From Diadema setosum (taxonomy: Eukaryota; Echinodermata; Echinoidea; Diadematoida; Diadematidae), in the NCBI RefSeq assembly GCF_964275005.1, contig NC_092695.1, positions 15,205,697 to 15,269,696 of the forward strand: a stretch of 64,000 bases of DNA, read 5' to 3'. The notes beneath the pieces were generated by a model. It had not been told where the DNA came from. It saw only the letters and a program-made list of their open reading frames with translations, and made no database searches. Below, piece after piece: positions 11,245 to 22,509 of the stretch. Every line of letters starts with the position of its first letter. Positions within the stretch are counted from its first letter, which is position 1. The position numbers were made by a program, and so were the translations under genes.

Positions 11245-11372
11245 CGTCACGGATTGTCGCCAGACGACAATCCGTGACGGAGGCGACAACTCGTGACGCC
11301 AACTCCGTCAAGGATTGTCGCCCCGAGCCGGGAGCGACAATCCGTGTAGGGGCGACAATCCGTGTCGCAACA
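11245..11372 (-). repeat. Right terminal inverted repeat of the 6.9 kb element
   Basis: Reverse complement of 4487-4600, including GGCGACAATCC blocks, GGAGTTGGCGTCACG in reverse, and the terminal TGTCGCAACA. A related outlying patch lies at 11140-11215. Confidence 0.7.
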
Positions 11373-12504
11373 CACGTGCGTCGTGTCTTGGTTAAAACAA
11401 AGCTCATTCGACCACCTTACATTCATTCTTTATAAGGAATACATGAAGGTAGTTGATCACAATGACAAGTCAACTATATCTTATTCTTTGAATGTTCTCC
11501 TCTCTTTGAGTGCGTTTTATTGGTCTATATTGACAGAGTTCTTCTAATTTACTGGTAGAACTGCGCATTTAGATCATTTTTGTGTGTTTTGTGTTCGACT
11601 TATACATGGACCCCCTAGGGACGGTTTTTATCATAGTACGCCCTAACGCCGGATTATGATATCTATATATTTCTTGCGCTTCGGCATTGCTTATTGTATT
11701 ATGTTCACTTATGAGAGACAGATGAGATTCCTGTCTCTCAGTTATTGTCGCCCCGTTGTCAACAATTTCGGTGTTACCTTTTCTTTTTTGTAAAGTCGGG
11801 ATATTTGGCCTACCATAAGGCCAAATAAGGAGCATAACACTTCCATACATGTATGCACGTGCGTCGTTTCTTGGTTAAAACAAAGCTCATTTGACCACCT
11901 TACATTTATTCTTTATACGCAATGCATGAAGGTAGTTGATCACGACAAGTCAACTATATCTTATTGTTTGAACGTTCTCCTCTCTTTGAGTGCGTTTTAT
12001 TGGTCTAATTGACACATTTCGTCTAATTTACTGGTATACCTGCGCATTTTAGATCAGTTTTGACTTTTTAGTGTTAGACTAATATATGGACACCCTAAGT
12101 ACTGATTTTATCATAGTACGCCCTAACGCCGCATTTTAACATATATGTATTTCTCGCGCTTCTGCATTACTTATAGTATAGCGTACACTAACTTTATGAA
12201 AGATAGATGAGTTTCCTGGTTCTCAGTCTTTGTCGCTCCGTTGTCACCAAATTCTGTGTTACTTTTTCTTGTTGTTTTTTTTTCAAAAATCTCAGATATT
12301 TAGCCTAGGATAAGGCCAAATAATGAACAATACACTTCTATACATGGACGCCCATTCGTCGTTTCTAAGGTAAATTATATAAAATTTGGCCACCTTACAT
12401 TATTCTTTATACAGAATACATGAAGGTAGTTGATCAAAATGACAAGTCAACTATATCTTATTGTTTGAATATTCTCCTCTCTTTGAGTGTGTTTTATTTG
12501 TCTA
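11373..12504 (+). repeat. Satellite block 1 (about 2.3 units of about 487 bp)
   Basis: Diagnostic unit words recur in order: CTCGCGCTTCTGCATT, TCGCTCCGTTGTCAACAAAT, GGCCTAGCATAAGGCC, GAAGGTAGTTGATCACAATG and CGCCCTAAGTACTGATTTTA. Each unit holds a small hairpin, TTTGGCCT/AGGCCAAA. The block ends at a 5-bp GTCTA that is duplicated on the other side of the Ty3/Gypsy insertion. Confidence 0.9.
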
Positions 12505-13646
12505 TGTTACAAGTCATTTCTCCCCTGATTTTCCTATTGCTATTGTTACGCCCTACTCAAGAATCTGGGCTACTACCGACAGACAAAAGGGAGTTATGAA
12601 CACCTGGACAGAACATTCCTGTGTATAGAAATCTGGCCTAGCAACAATACATTGCTGAAATCATACAGTGTCTGGCTGCCAGTGTGGAGCAGCACTGTGC
12701 TGGGGAAGCTACAGGTGTTTGCATAGAACAATGTTAGTTGATTTAATACATAGGGGCAATACAACCACATGTCATACTGGCTTCATAGAAGCAACCTCAG
12801 TGGCTACGCAGCAGTTGCAGGGACAGCAGTTAGACTGCAGGGTCTGCTGGAAAAGGCTTGAGCAGGCGATATGAGGTCGGATACCGGCAGTTTTTAGTCA
12901 CCAAACTATGGCGTTAACTTGGGTCATTCGGGTGTACGTAGACAACCCGTGCACGCCGTGCAAAGATAACTCCAGCTCGTGACAATGTGTTCGGGCCACT
13001 TCGGACAAGGAAGGAACCCGCCGTGTACTACACGTCCAGTTGGAAAACGTCCCTTCGACGAGGTCTTGCACTCCGTCTTCGCAGCGAACTGTTTCGCGTT
13101 CGACTTCGACGATCACGGAGACAACTTCAGCATGACAATACCAGGTTTTGTTTATCCCGAAAGAAACACTTTGGACTGTTAATATTCAAACCCTTAATTG
13201 TAAACTCTGCGCACAGGTAGTATAAACTGACGAGTTATCGCAAGTGTTGAGTTTAATCAAAGAAGCTTATGCAAAACCATATCAGTAACCGGAGTAAAGT
13301 TTAAGCAATATTCATGGTCATATTGCGAAGCATTTGTTAAGTTTTCTCTATGCTATGAATAGTTAGGAGATTGATATGAAGCCGGCGTTCAAGCATTACG
13401 TCGTTAGAGTGAGATTTGAGGTGTCATGATAAGCATTGACTGAACTGTGTGCATGGGCGTATGTGACGTGTCTGTGTGTTGTTTTGTTTATTGTACCACC
13501 ATCTTATTTGTATCTAGATTGAAAGACCGGAAATAAATCTTATAATTTCCGGAATTATGGTGTTTTGTGCTTACTTTGTCTGAGTTCTGTATTCAAGGAG
13601 TCACACTGGACCAACAAGCAATCACACGCTTTCACCGGCTGTGACA
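12505..13646 (+). repeat. 5' LTR of the Ty3/Gypsy element
   Basis: TG...CA borders, 1,142 bp. The 3' part is repeated at 15935-16518. An AATAAA (about 13529) lies toward the end and is a candidate polyadenylation signal. Confidence 0.85.
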
Positions 13647-13941
13647 TTTTGGGGCTTGTCCGGGAATTGCACTGCTTGAATGCATGGTTTCAGACATTGT
13701 ATTCTCAATAGTTAAATCTGTATGTAGTACGGTACAATTTGAAGAAGTTTTTGTTCTGTGACAATACAGACAAGACAAGTGATTTCATTTGTTATACCAT
13801 ATATTTGGTTGTGGTAGGCAGAATATTGTGTGGTTTACATTGTGACACATTTGCAGTTTATATTATTTTGTTAATCCCCTGGTTTTGCCTAAATATTGAG
13901 TTATGGATTTAAGTTAGGAAGTAGGCCTAACAGGCCATGCC

Positions 13942-15759
13942 TTGTTAGATTTTGTGAATGAAAGGGAGAAAATAGCCAGGGAAGACAGGGCAAAGGCAAG
14001 GGAGGATAGGCAGAAGGAACTTGAAATCCTTGAGAAACAGATAGCTCTAGAACAAGCTAAGAAGGAAAATGCGAACCCAACAGGAGAGAATGAACAACGC
14101 CATAGTTTCACAAGATCACCCAAATTACCTCATTTCGTAGAAGGTAAGGACAATATTGACGCATACTTAGAACGTTTTGAGAGATATGCGTCAAATCAGA
14201 ATTGGCCAAGGTCGGCTTGGGCAATTAACTTAGGAGCCCTGTTGCAGGGAAGGGCACTAGAAGTGTACAGTAGACTAGGTGTAGATGATGCCCATGATTA
14301 TGGTGTCTTGAAAGAAGCTCTTTTGAAGAGATTTCAGATGTCGGCTAGCGATTTTCAGCGTAAATTTCGCACGGCTGAACCGCAGCCAGGTGAATCACCT
14401 AGGCAGTTCGCAGTTAGACTAGAGCACTATTTTGATAGATGGCTAGATCTAACGAGTACGAGTAGGTCTTATGATAGTCTGAAGGACTTAGTGATAAGAC
14501 AGCAATTCTTGGACCAATGTGGTCCTGGTATGTCGGTGTTCCTCAAGGAACGGACCCCAAAGTCGGTCAAGGAAATAACGGAAATGGCCGAAGTGTATGT
14601 GACTGCACATGAAGGCCAATTTAAGGTCCCTCGTCAGAGTTACAAACAAAGTGCATCTGGTAGTAGGCCAGCGGATTCTCGCAAAGAGAAGTCGGGTTCA
14701 CACAAAACCCCGAGTAGCCCTTCTAATGTTAGTGGTAGAAGGCCCGTAGGACCTTGCTACATATGTGGTAAGAATGGGCATATTGCTAAGGACTGTTGGA
14801 GTAGGACAAAGTCCCATGCAAGTGTAGGCCTTGTAAGTGAAGATTCAAGGCAAGCAAACCAGGAGGGTAGAAATAACGACAAACATAGTGAGAAAGAAAT
14901 CAACAAGGAGGCTGATTGTCCCACATGTTCTAGTCGTCGTTCCACCCCATCAAAGCAGCCCGAGGGTGGCATGTTTCTAGTAACAGCATCAATGGAGTCA
15001 ACGCAATCGCAGCCTCGCTTAGTGAATGTGGAGACTGAGAAGCGGCCGCAAATGTGCGCAGCATGCAAGGAAAATTTGCGCTCGCGTCTTCCGGTACAGG
15101 AAGGTAGCATTGGGTCCCACAAGGCAAGCGTGCTTCGCGATACAGGTTGCTCAGGTGTTGTTGTTCGGAAGTCTCTGGTGAAAGCTCACCAAATGACGGG
15201 TAAGTATAGGCAGTGTATTTTGATAGATGGTACTATTCGTTGGTATCCCACTGCCTTAGTTCACATACACACTCCATTCTTTAATGGAGATGTAGAAGCC
15301 CTTTGCATGGAAGCCCCAGTGTTTGACATTATACTAGGCAATGTTCAAAACGCACTACCGCCAGGGAGTAGTTGTAATTTGGGGAGTTCTAAGCCAAAGG
15401 TAGACGTAGGTACTGAAACAGATGCTCCAGAGAGCAGAGATGATTCAGAAGGTCCTAAATCACAGGTAGAATTTCTAGGCCATGTAGTACAGGAGGCCAA
15501 GTTGAAGCCCCAACAGGACAAGGTAGAGAAAATTCTCACCGCCCCTAGGCCTGAGACCAAGAAGGAGATGCGCTCCTTCATTGGGCTTGCGAGTTACTAT
15601 CGCAAGTTTATCCCCGCCTTTGCGTCCATTGCAGCCCCGTTGACCGATTTGACTAAGAACCGCAAACCAAGGCAGCTTACATGGGGTGAGCGAGAGGAAG
15701 AAGCCTTCCAGAAGCTTAAGGCATGCCTTAGTACCTCCCCTATCCTTAGTCTCCCATGA
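13942..15759 (+). pseudogene. gag-pol region of the Ty3/Gypsy element (fossil)
   Basis: The frame shows a charged coiled-coil start, a retrotransposon gag domain (SAWAINLGALLQGRALEVY, then a helix-rich capsid-like part), a CCHC zinc knuckle (CYICGKNGHIAKDC), an aspartic-protease-like DTGCSG, and Ty3/Gypsy polymerase sequence (VEFLGHVV, SYYRKFI). RNase-H-like sequence (RTDASSTGIGAVL, STIEREC) lies just downstream. The family is Ty3/Gypsy with a gag related to those often annotated in metazoan elements. It is treated as a broken fossil copy. Confidence 0.85.
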
Positions 15760-15934
15760 GACCTAGCCAAACCGTTCATTCTGCGTACTGACGCATCTTC
15801 GACGGGAATAGGCGCAGTTTTACTGCAAGAACACAATGATGAGAAGTTCCCCATAGCCTATGCCAGTAGGAAGCTACTGCCCCGTGAACAAGCTTATTCT
15901 ACCATAGAGAGGGAATGCCTAGCTCTAGTATGGG

Positions 15935-16518
15935 GTCTTGCACTCCGTCTTCGCAGCGAACTGTTTCGCGTTCGACTTCGACGATCACGGAGACAACTTC
16001 AGCATGACAGTACCAGGTTTTGTTTATCCCGAAAGAAACACTTTGGACTGTTAATATTCAAACCCCTAATTGTAAACTCTGCGCACAGGTAGTATAAACT
16101 GACGAGTTATCGCAAGTGTTGAGTTTAATCAAAGAAGCTTTTGCAAAACCATATCAGTAACCGGAGTAAAGTTTAGGCAATATTCATGGTCATATTGCGA
16201 AGCATTTGTTAAGTTTTCTCTATGCTATGAATAGTTAGGAGATTGATATGAAGCCGGCGTTCAAGCATTACGTCGTTAGAGTGAGATTTGAGGTGTCATG
16301 ATAAGCATTGACTGAACTGTGTGCATGGGCGTATGTGACGTGTCTGTGTGTTGTTTTGTTTATTGTACCACCATCTTATTTGTATCTAGATTGAAAGACC
16401 GGAAATAAATCTTATAATTTCCGGAATTATGGTGTTTTGTGCTTACTTTGTCTGAGTTCTGTATTCAAGGAGTCACACTGGACCAACAAGCAATCATACG
16501 CTTTCACCAGCTGTGACA
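15935..16518 (+). repeat. 3' LTR copy of the Ty3/Gypsy element
   Basis: Nearly identical to the 3' part of the 5' LTR and ends in CTGTGACA next to the GTCTA duplication. Confidence 0.9.
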
Positions 16519-16638
16519 GTCTAATTGACACAGTTCTTCTAATTTACTGGTATAACTGCGCATTTTAGATCAGCTTTGTATTTTTAGTGCTGGACATATA
16601 TAATAATGGACGCCCTAAGTACTGATTTTATCATAGTA
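16519..16638 (+). repeat. Satellite fragment between the Gypsy and Crypton insertions
   Basis: Continues the interrupted unit (CTAATTGACACAGTTC to TTATCATAG). The Gypsy insertion is in the same unit as the Crypton insertion. Confidence 0.9.
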
Positions 16639-16640
16639 TA

Positions 16641-16814
16641 CGAATAATTTATGAGTTGTGAGTGCATAGGGCACGAATATCGCACGAGGCGCGAGATGAG
16701 CCACTGGTCTATTCAACAAGGCGTGCAGCGCCGCGTTGAATAGACCAGTGGCGAATCTCGCGCCGAGTGCGATATTACGTGCCCCAATGCACGAACAAAA
16801 TCATAAATTATTCG
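16641..16814. repeat. Palindrome with arms of about 75 bp at the left end of the Crypton-like element
   Basis: CGAATAATTTATGA opens the left arm and TCATAAATTATTCG closes the right. Inner arms pair GCCACTGGTCTATTCAAC with GTTGAATAGACCAGTGGC around a loop of about 20 bases. Further paired words are GCGCGAGAT/ATCTCGCGC and GGGCACG/CGTGCCC. Confidence 0.85.
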
Positions 16815-16829
16815 TTTTATACAACACCT

Positions 16830-17509
16830 TGTCCTGTCCCACCGTTTTTTTTTTCTTTAATCAGTTGGTCTAGACTATATCTCTATTAGACCTATATCAA
16901 TAGAGCCTGGTCTGTTAGATCTAGCCGCGACATTCTTTATTAGACTATTGTTAGTACTAGTAGACTATCTACTTTCTAAAGTGCAGTGGAGAGAACATGG
17001 GTCTAAACGGGTCCTACTCTCAATAGTAGCCTAGTGTTTTTCTAGTAGTAGTCTAGGCCTAGCTAGCGTTAACACTAACTTAACTTTAACTGTAAATAAA
17101 TAATAGATCGTCTAGGCCTACACCGTTTACAGAATTTGAATAGAACATTTCCGATGATTTTGTATTTAAAAACATAGACAAGAGGTTTTAGACTAGAAAA
17201 CAAAACAAATCAGTTTCTCACCTTTTGACGAAGGCTTGGTATTGCCATTGTAGCGGATCCAATGTCAAGTCAAGTAAAAATCCAAGATCCAACAAGTCAA
17301 TAGTAAAAATCCAGGATCCATGCGAAAATTATTGATGATGCTGAACATATTTAGAGTCTATAATAGACCACAAACGTTAGACCTCAATCTTAATAGCTGA
17401 AGTTCTAACGCTAGTTCATATTAAGTATGAACAGTTATTTTGAAATCCAAACTTGAAAGCAAAACGAAGTCAACATATGTACACTACGCACAATTCCTTC
17501 AGCCCCAAA
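16830..17509. other. Non-coding 3' side of the Crypton-like element
   Basis: No gene. Rich in TAGAC, CTAGGCC and GTTAAC words, similar to 2740-3560. The recombinase gene ends just to the right, on the minus strand. Confidence 0.5.
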
Positions 17510-18819
17510 TTAAGTTTTGTTGATGAAAGTCACTGGCCCGTTGAAATGAAAGTGCTGAACCGTATTCTTGCCAATTTTGGTGGTCGATGAAGATGACGAC
17601 TGAATGTTCATGTTGGACTGAATCAGTTCTTGGGATAGTGTCAGATGTCCTTCGCCGTCGGCATCAACAGCACCTTCGATCTGGTTTTGGACTTTCTGTA
17701 GGTCAAACACAGCCGAAACGACCGTTCCTGCATGTGAGACAACATCCCCTGGTCCTGCATTTTCGTTTTCGTTTCCACCCTCTGCTAGGCCCTTTGCTAT
17801 GTTGGCACTCATTTCTCTCTTCCTGAGTGCACTGGTCTTTGCGTAATGCTTCAGTGAAGATTCGGCCTTATGTCCAGTGACGGTCATAATATCTCGGCTC
17901 TCGAAACCTGCATCGTTCAGCGAAGTTACGGTCGTGGCTCTCAGACTGTGGTTGGTATACTTGGTGATGCATCCAGCTCCTACTGCGATTTTGTTCATCT
18001 TGGATCCAATTGTATTTATTCCAAGAGGAGCGTTGTCGTACCACGGACCCACTTCTGTTGGCTTAGATTTGGGTCTCTGCCACAATGCGGTACAAGATGG
18101 GTTGAGTAGTTCCTTGTACTTGACTAGACTGTTGACTGGACATTTACGAGAACCTTTGAGTTCGTACATCCGACCTCCAAACTCTTCGTTTTCATTTTCT
18201 CTCCTGGATTTTGTGAAAGTGTCGCGACGCTCAAAATAACGATTTCCGAGTTCATCTGTGTTCAAGACGTAGTCATCAGGCTTCATGTCTCGGAGGGATT
18301 CTCTACCTCTTTGTCCGAAGTAGACCATGACGTCCATGAAAACTTTGTTCTGCAGCCCAAGTGGTGTATCAATATCAAGTTGTCCACTTTCAGCTATTTT
18401 CTTCATGTCTTCCCTGCTGATCGGATTCTTGTGTTTTACACAGCCTTTTCCCTCTTGCTTCAATTTTTTCATCATGGCTTTGAAACACTGTTGGCTTTCA
18501 GGGAAGCTTTCAGAACAAGTAGTGTCCACACCTCTTGAGATGAAATGCTTGAGATCCCGTACTTGATACTTTGCATACTTTTCTTTGTATACAAAGTACC
18601 ATCATCCTTCCTGAGGCCAGCGTAAAACCTGCACAAGAATTTGTCCAACTCCACTACTGTCAAACTGTTCACAACGTCGATCGATTCATATCCAACCAAT
18701 TTGGCAAATTCCTCGAGTTTTTTAAGTGAATACCTTATTACTTTCTTCGTGTTTGAAGCATCACAATCCAGAAGACCTTCTAATTCCTCGTCAGTTAGTA
18801 GTACAAAGTTGGTCGCCAT
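17510..18819 (-). CDS. Tyrosine recombinase (Crypton / DUF3504-like), one frameshift
   Basis: The protein starts MATNFVLLTDEELEGLLD at 18819 and ends FHFNGPVTFINKT. The first about 95 residues form a helical core-binding domain (KKVIRYSLKKLEEFA, LDKFLCRFYAGLR). The catalytic domain follows: GQRGRESLR (first catalytic Arg), HSLRATTVTSL (the H-x-x-R box), GHKAESSLKHY (histidine and the nucleophilic Tyr). This order is characteristic of tyrosine recombinases. It resembles the DUF3504-type domains of metazoan Cryptons and their domesticated relatives (ZMYM and KCTD1-related proteins). The reading frame shifts once near 18545: residues up to SIKYGIS are in one frame, and the run from ISRGVDTTCSES is in another. 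All visible catalytic residues are intact, so the gene decayed recently or the shift is a local error. It acts on DNA as an integrase or excisionase. Confidence 0.8.
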
Positions 18820-19268
18820 TTTGCAGAGTTAGGACGCTAACGTAAACACAAGATTGTATGATCTAAAACTTGACGCTACAATAGGCCTAACGTTTCGGTT
18901 CTAACGTTACACCCACTACGAACTACTCTGTACACACAAGTACGTCTGCACACCATACCACGCAAAATGTAGGTCAGCTGCACACATTAGCCTACGCGAT
19001 ACGGTGCCCGGCCGCGCATCCTGTATGTGAAAGGACGTAGCTAAGCGCAAGCTAGTACAGGTCACGCCGTACCTGCGGAAGCGAACCGTGCATTAGTAGC
19101 CCCCCGCGAAGCCGTGCTATAGTACCTTCGAGCCGTGCTATAGGCCCATGCCAGGGGCCTATTGCATGGCTGTCACTCTCAATGAGTTTGATAGGTATTT
19201 TCTATGGAATGTCATGTGACATGTTCTTGGCCAATCACAATTCGACATCATTCTGAGGTGTTGTATAA
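18820..19268. other. Upstream flank of the recombinase gene
   Basis: No gene. GC-richer than its surroundings (around 19000-19150) and should contain the promoter of the minus-strand recombinase. It ends in GAGGTGTTGTATAA, the inverse of the segment at 16817. Confidence 0.5.
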
Positions 19269-21689
19269 TACGCCCTAACGCCGCATTTTAACTTATATAT
19301 ATTTCTCGCGCTTCTGCATTGCTTATAGTATAGCGTACGCTTATGAGAGAAGGATGAGTTTCCTGTCTCTCAGTCATTGTCGCTCCGTTGTCAACAAATT
19401 ACGTGTTACCTTTTCTTTTTTCAAAAGTCGGGATATTTGGCCTAGCATAAGACCAAATAATGAACATAACACTTCTATACATGGATGCACGCGCGTCGTT
19501 TCTTGGTTAAAACATAGATCGTTTGACCACCCTATATTCATTCTTTATAAGGAATACGTGAAGGTAGTTGATCATAATGACAAGTCTACCCTATCTTATT
19601 GTTTGAACAATCTCCTCTCTTTGAGTGCGTTTTATTTGTCTACTTGATACAGTTCTTCTAATTTACTGGTACAACTGCGCATTTTACATCAGTTTTGAGT
19701 TTTGAGTGTTAGACTTTTATGGACGCCCTAAGTACTGATAGTACATAGTACGCCCTAACGCTTATGCTAGGCCAAATTAACATATATAATATTTCTCGCG
19801 CTTCTGCATTGCTTATAGCATAGCGTACACTTATGAGAGATAGATGAGTATCCTGTCTCTCAGTTATTGAAGCCCCGTTGTCAACAATTTCGGTGTTGCC
19901 TTTTCTTTTTTTTTCCAAAAGTCGGGATATTTGGCCTAGCATAAGGCCAAATAATGAGCATAACACTTCTATACATGTATACACGTGCGTCGTTTCTTGA
20001 TTAAAACAAAGCTCATTTGACCACCTTACATTTATTCTTTATACGCAATGCATGAAGGCAGTTGATCACAATGACAAGTCAACTATATCTTATTGTTTGA
20101 ACGTTCTCCTCTCTTTGAGTGCGTTTTATTGGTCTAATTGACACATTTCGTCTAATTTACTGGTATACCTGCGCATTTTAGATCAGTTTTGACTTTTTAG
20201 TGTTAGACTAATATATGGACGCCCTAAGTACTGATTTTATCATAGTACGCCCTAACGCCGCATTTTAACATATATATATTTCTCGCGCTTCTGCATTACT
20301 TATAGTACAGCGTACACTTATGAAAGATAGATGAGTTTCCTGGTTCTCAGTCTTTGTCGCTCCGTTGTCACCAAATTCTGTGTTACTTTTTCTTGTTGTT
20401 TTTTTTTTCAAAAATCTCAGATATTTAGCCTAGGATAAGGCCAAATAATGAACAATTCTATACATGGACGCCCGTTCGTCGTTTCTAAGGTAAATTATAT
20501 AAAATTTGGCCACCTTACATTTATTCTTTATACAGAATACATGAAGGTAATTGATCAAAATGACAAGTCAACTATATCTTATTGTTTGAATGTTCTCCTC
20601 TCTTTGAGTGTGTTTTATTTGTCTAATTGATACAGTTCTAATTTACTGGTATAACTGCGCATTTTAGATCAGTTTTCTGTTTTTAGTGCTGGACTTATAT
20701 AATAATGGACGCCCTAAGTACTGTTTTTATCATAGTACGCCCTAACGCCGCATTTTAACTTATATATATTTCTCGCGCTTCTGCATTGCTTATAGTATAG
20801 CGTACACTTATGAGAGAAGGATGAGTTTCCTGTCTCTCAGTCATTGTCGCTCCGTTGTCAACAAATTACGTGTTACCTTTTCTTTTTTCAAAAGTCGGGA
20901 TATTTGGCCTAGCATAAGACCAAATAATGAACATAACACTTCTGTACATGGATAGACGCGCGTCGTTTCTTGGTTATAGATCGTTTGACCACCCTATATT
21001 CATTCTTTATAAACAATACATGAAGGTAGTTGATCATAATGACAAGTCAACCCTATCTTATTGTTTGAACAATCTCCTCTCTTTGGGTGCGTTTTATTGG
21101 TCTAATTGATACAGTTCTTCTAATTTACTGGTATAACCGCGCATTTTAGATCAGTTTTGTGTTTTTAGTGTTAGACTTTTATAATATTATGGACGCCCTA
21201 AGTACTGATTTTATCAAAGTACACGCTAACGCCGCATTTTAACATATATAATATTTCTCGCGCTTCTGCATTGCTTATAGCATAGCGTACACTTATGAGA
21301 GATAGATGAGTTTCCTGTCTCTCAGTCATTCTGGCTCCGTTGTCATCAAATTCTGTGTTAACTTTTCTTTTTTTCGAAAGTCGAAATATTTGGCCTAGGA
21401 TAAGGCCAAATAATGAGCATAACACTTCTATACATGGATGCACGTTCGTCGTTTCTTGGTTAAAACAAAGCTCATTTGACCACCTTACATTCATTCTTTA
21501 TACGGAATACATGAAAGTAGTTGATCACAATGACAAGTCAACTATTTTTTATTGTTTGAACGTTCTCCTCTCTTTGAGTGTGTTTTATTGGTCTAATTGA
21601 TACGTTTCTTCTAATTTACTGGTACAATTGCGAATTTTAGATCAGTTTTGTGTTTTTAGTGTTAGACTTATATATGGACGCCCTAAGTA
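19269..21689 (+). repeat. Satellite block 2 (about 5 units)
   Basis: CTCGCGCTTCTGCATT-type words start near 19303, 19793, 20280, 20770 and 21255, giving spacings of 485-490 bp. All units are in the same orientation. Open frames of 60-98 codons recur on both strands in the same phase of the unit, reflecting unit similarity rather than genes. Confidence 0.95.
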
Positions 21690-22347
21690 AAGCCAATAAT
21701 GTGCTTGCATTTCTAAAACGCAATCTTCGCATAAAATCTTCTGATGTTAAAGCCTCAGCTTACAAAACGTTGGTTTGACCAATTGTTGAGTATGCTTCCA
21801 CAGTTTGGGACCCATCTACCAAGAACCTAATCCACCAAGTGGAAATGGTCCAGAGAAGAGCTGCGCGATTCACTTTAAATCGCTACCATAACACCTCGAG
21901 TGTCACCAAAATGCTACAAGAACTTAATTGGACCACTCTGGAACAGCGCAGAGAAAATGACAGGCTAATTATGGTGTACAAACTACACAATAATCTGACT
22001 CCTCTTTCAGCACAGGACTATATTATCAAACAGGCTACTCAGTTAACGAGAGCCTCGCAACCACACTCCTATCAGGTACCATATTCGAGAACTGAATCGC
22101 ATCGCCATTCGTTCTTCCCAAGAACTGTAAGGAACTGGAATTCCCTGTCGTCAGAAATTGTTTCAGCGCCATCTGTGGGATCATTTCGAAACCGTCTAAC
22201 GGTTGATCACAGTGGCTAGTTTTTTCGTCAAATTTTCTATGTGCTTGTAAATATCTGTAAATAAATTGTATTATAATGTAAATAGCACCAGTCTGCAAGA
22301 ATCTTCAGTCTATTGAATGAGGCAGACTTAATCAGAAGAAGAAGAAG
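21690..22347 (+). mobile_element. 5'-truncated LINE (end of the reverse transcriptase, 3' UTR and GAA tail)
   Basis: AAGTA (21685-21689 and 22348-22352) flanks the block, which sits in CCCTAAGTACTG of a satellite unit. It codes for the C-terminal part of a non-LTR polymerase (IVEYASTVWDPSTKN, VQRRAARFTLNRYHNTSS, LHNNLTP, RNWNSLSSEIVSAPS) to a stop at 22217-22219. There is one in-frame TGA near 21777 where this family usually has an arginine in LVRPI. A 3' UTR of about 110 bp follows and ends in (GAA)n. It is a plus-strand relic of a Jockey/CR1/L2-group LINE, different from the larger LINE downstream. Confidence 0.85.
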
Positions 22348-22399
22348 AAGTACTGATTTTACCATAGTACGCCCTAACGCCGCATTTTAACATATACTA
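22348..22399 (+). repeat. Satellite fragment between two LINE insertions
   Basis: Reads AGTACTGATTTTACCATAG to CATTTTAACATAT, continuing the unit broken at 21689. The next satellite bases (TATATATTTCTCGCGC) come after the large LINE at 27003. Confidence 0.9.
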
Positions 22400-22509
22400 C
22401 ACAAACACGAACTCAAGACTCTATCATGAACGGACGTGTGTAAGGGCGAGCTCCGCCAAGCATAGAATCTACAATTGACCCTGTGCAATAGACCTGGTAT
22501 TCAACAATT

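Larger units (their letters stand above)
4487..11372. mobile_element. 6.9 kb non-coding element with palindromic terminal inverted repeats
   Basis: The left end starts TGTTGCGACA and the right end finishes TGTCGCAACA. The inverted match runs on for about 115-130 bp at each side. CACGTG flanks both ends (4481-4486 and 11373-11378) and joins two halves of one satellite unit, which is what a 6-bp target duplication would give. Inside I find only other repeats: a large foldback (5018-6074), CGAA/TTCG motifs, a duplicated block and a PIF/Harbinger-like MITE cluster. No transposase is visible, so this would be a non-autonomous carrier. The ends do not begin with AG and there are no capsid or polymerase genes, so it is not a Polinton. 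Family unknown. Confidence 0.6.
12505..16518 (+). mobile_element. Ty3/Gypsy LTR retrotransposon, broken, recent insertion into the satellite
   Basis: The element starts TGTTACAAG and ends CTGTGACA, with GTCTA on both sides (12500-12504 and 16519-16523), so insertion into the satellite is well supported. Parts are a 5' LTR (12505-13646), a primer-site region (TTTTGGGGCTTGTCCGGG), a gag-pol region and a 3' LTR copy (15935-16518). I count about six differences over roughly 585 comparable LTR bases, near 99 percent identity, so it is young. The element is broken, with several breaks, and is not capable of full function as seen. Confidence 0.9.
16639..19268 (-). mobile_element. Crypton-like tyrosine-recombinase element inserted in the satellite
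   Basis: The satellite reads CATAG...TACGCCC on either side of this block, with TA possibly duplicated. A tyrosine recombinase gene lies inside on the minus strand. The left end is a palindrome of about 175 bp. Just inside it, TTATACAACACCT (16817-16829) is inverted at the far right end (AGGTGTTGTATAA, to 19268). Cryptons are DNA transposons that use a tyrosine recombinase rather than a DDE enzyme and usually lack long inverted repeats, so the inverted ends are notable. Two nested elements are an alternative: a palindromic MITE plus the recombinase element. Confidence 0.65.

Noticed and set aside
4487-11372. Polinton as the identity of the 6.9 kb inverted-end element
   Set aside because: The 6-bp flank fits, but there is no capsid, polymerase or integrase gene and the ends are not of the Polinton type.
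19354-19647. Recurrent 60-98-codon frames in the satellite as a conserved small protein
   Set aside because: Both strands are open in the same region and many units break the frame; unit similarity is enough to explain it.
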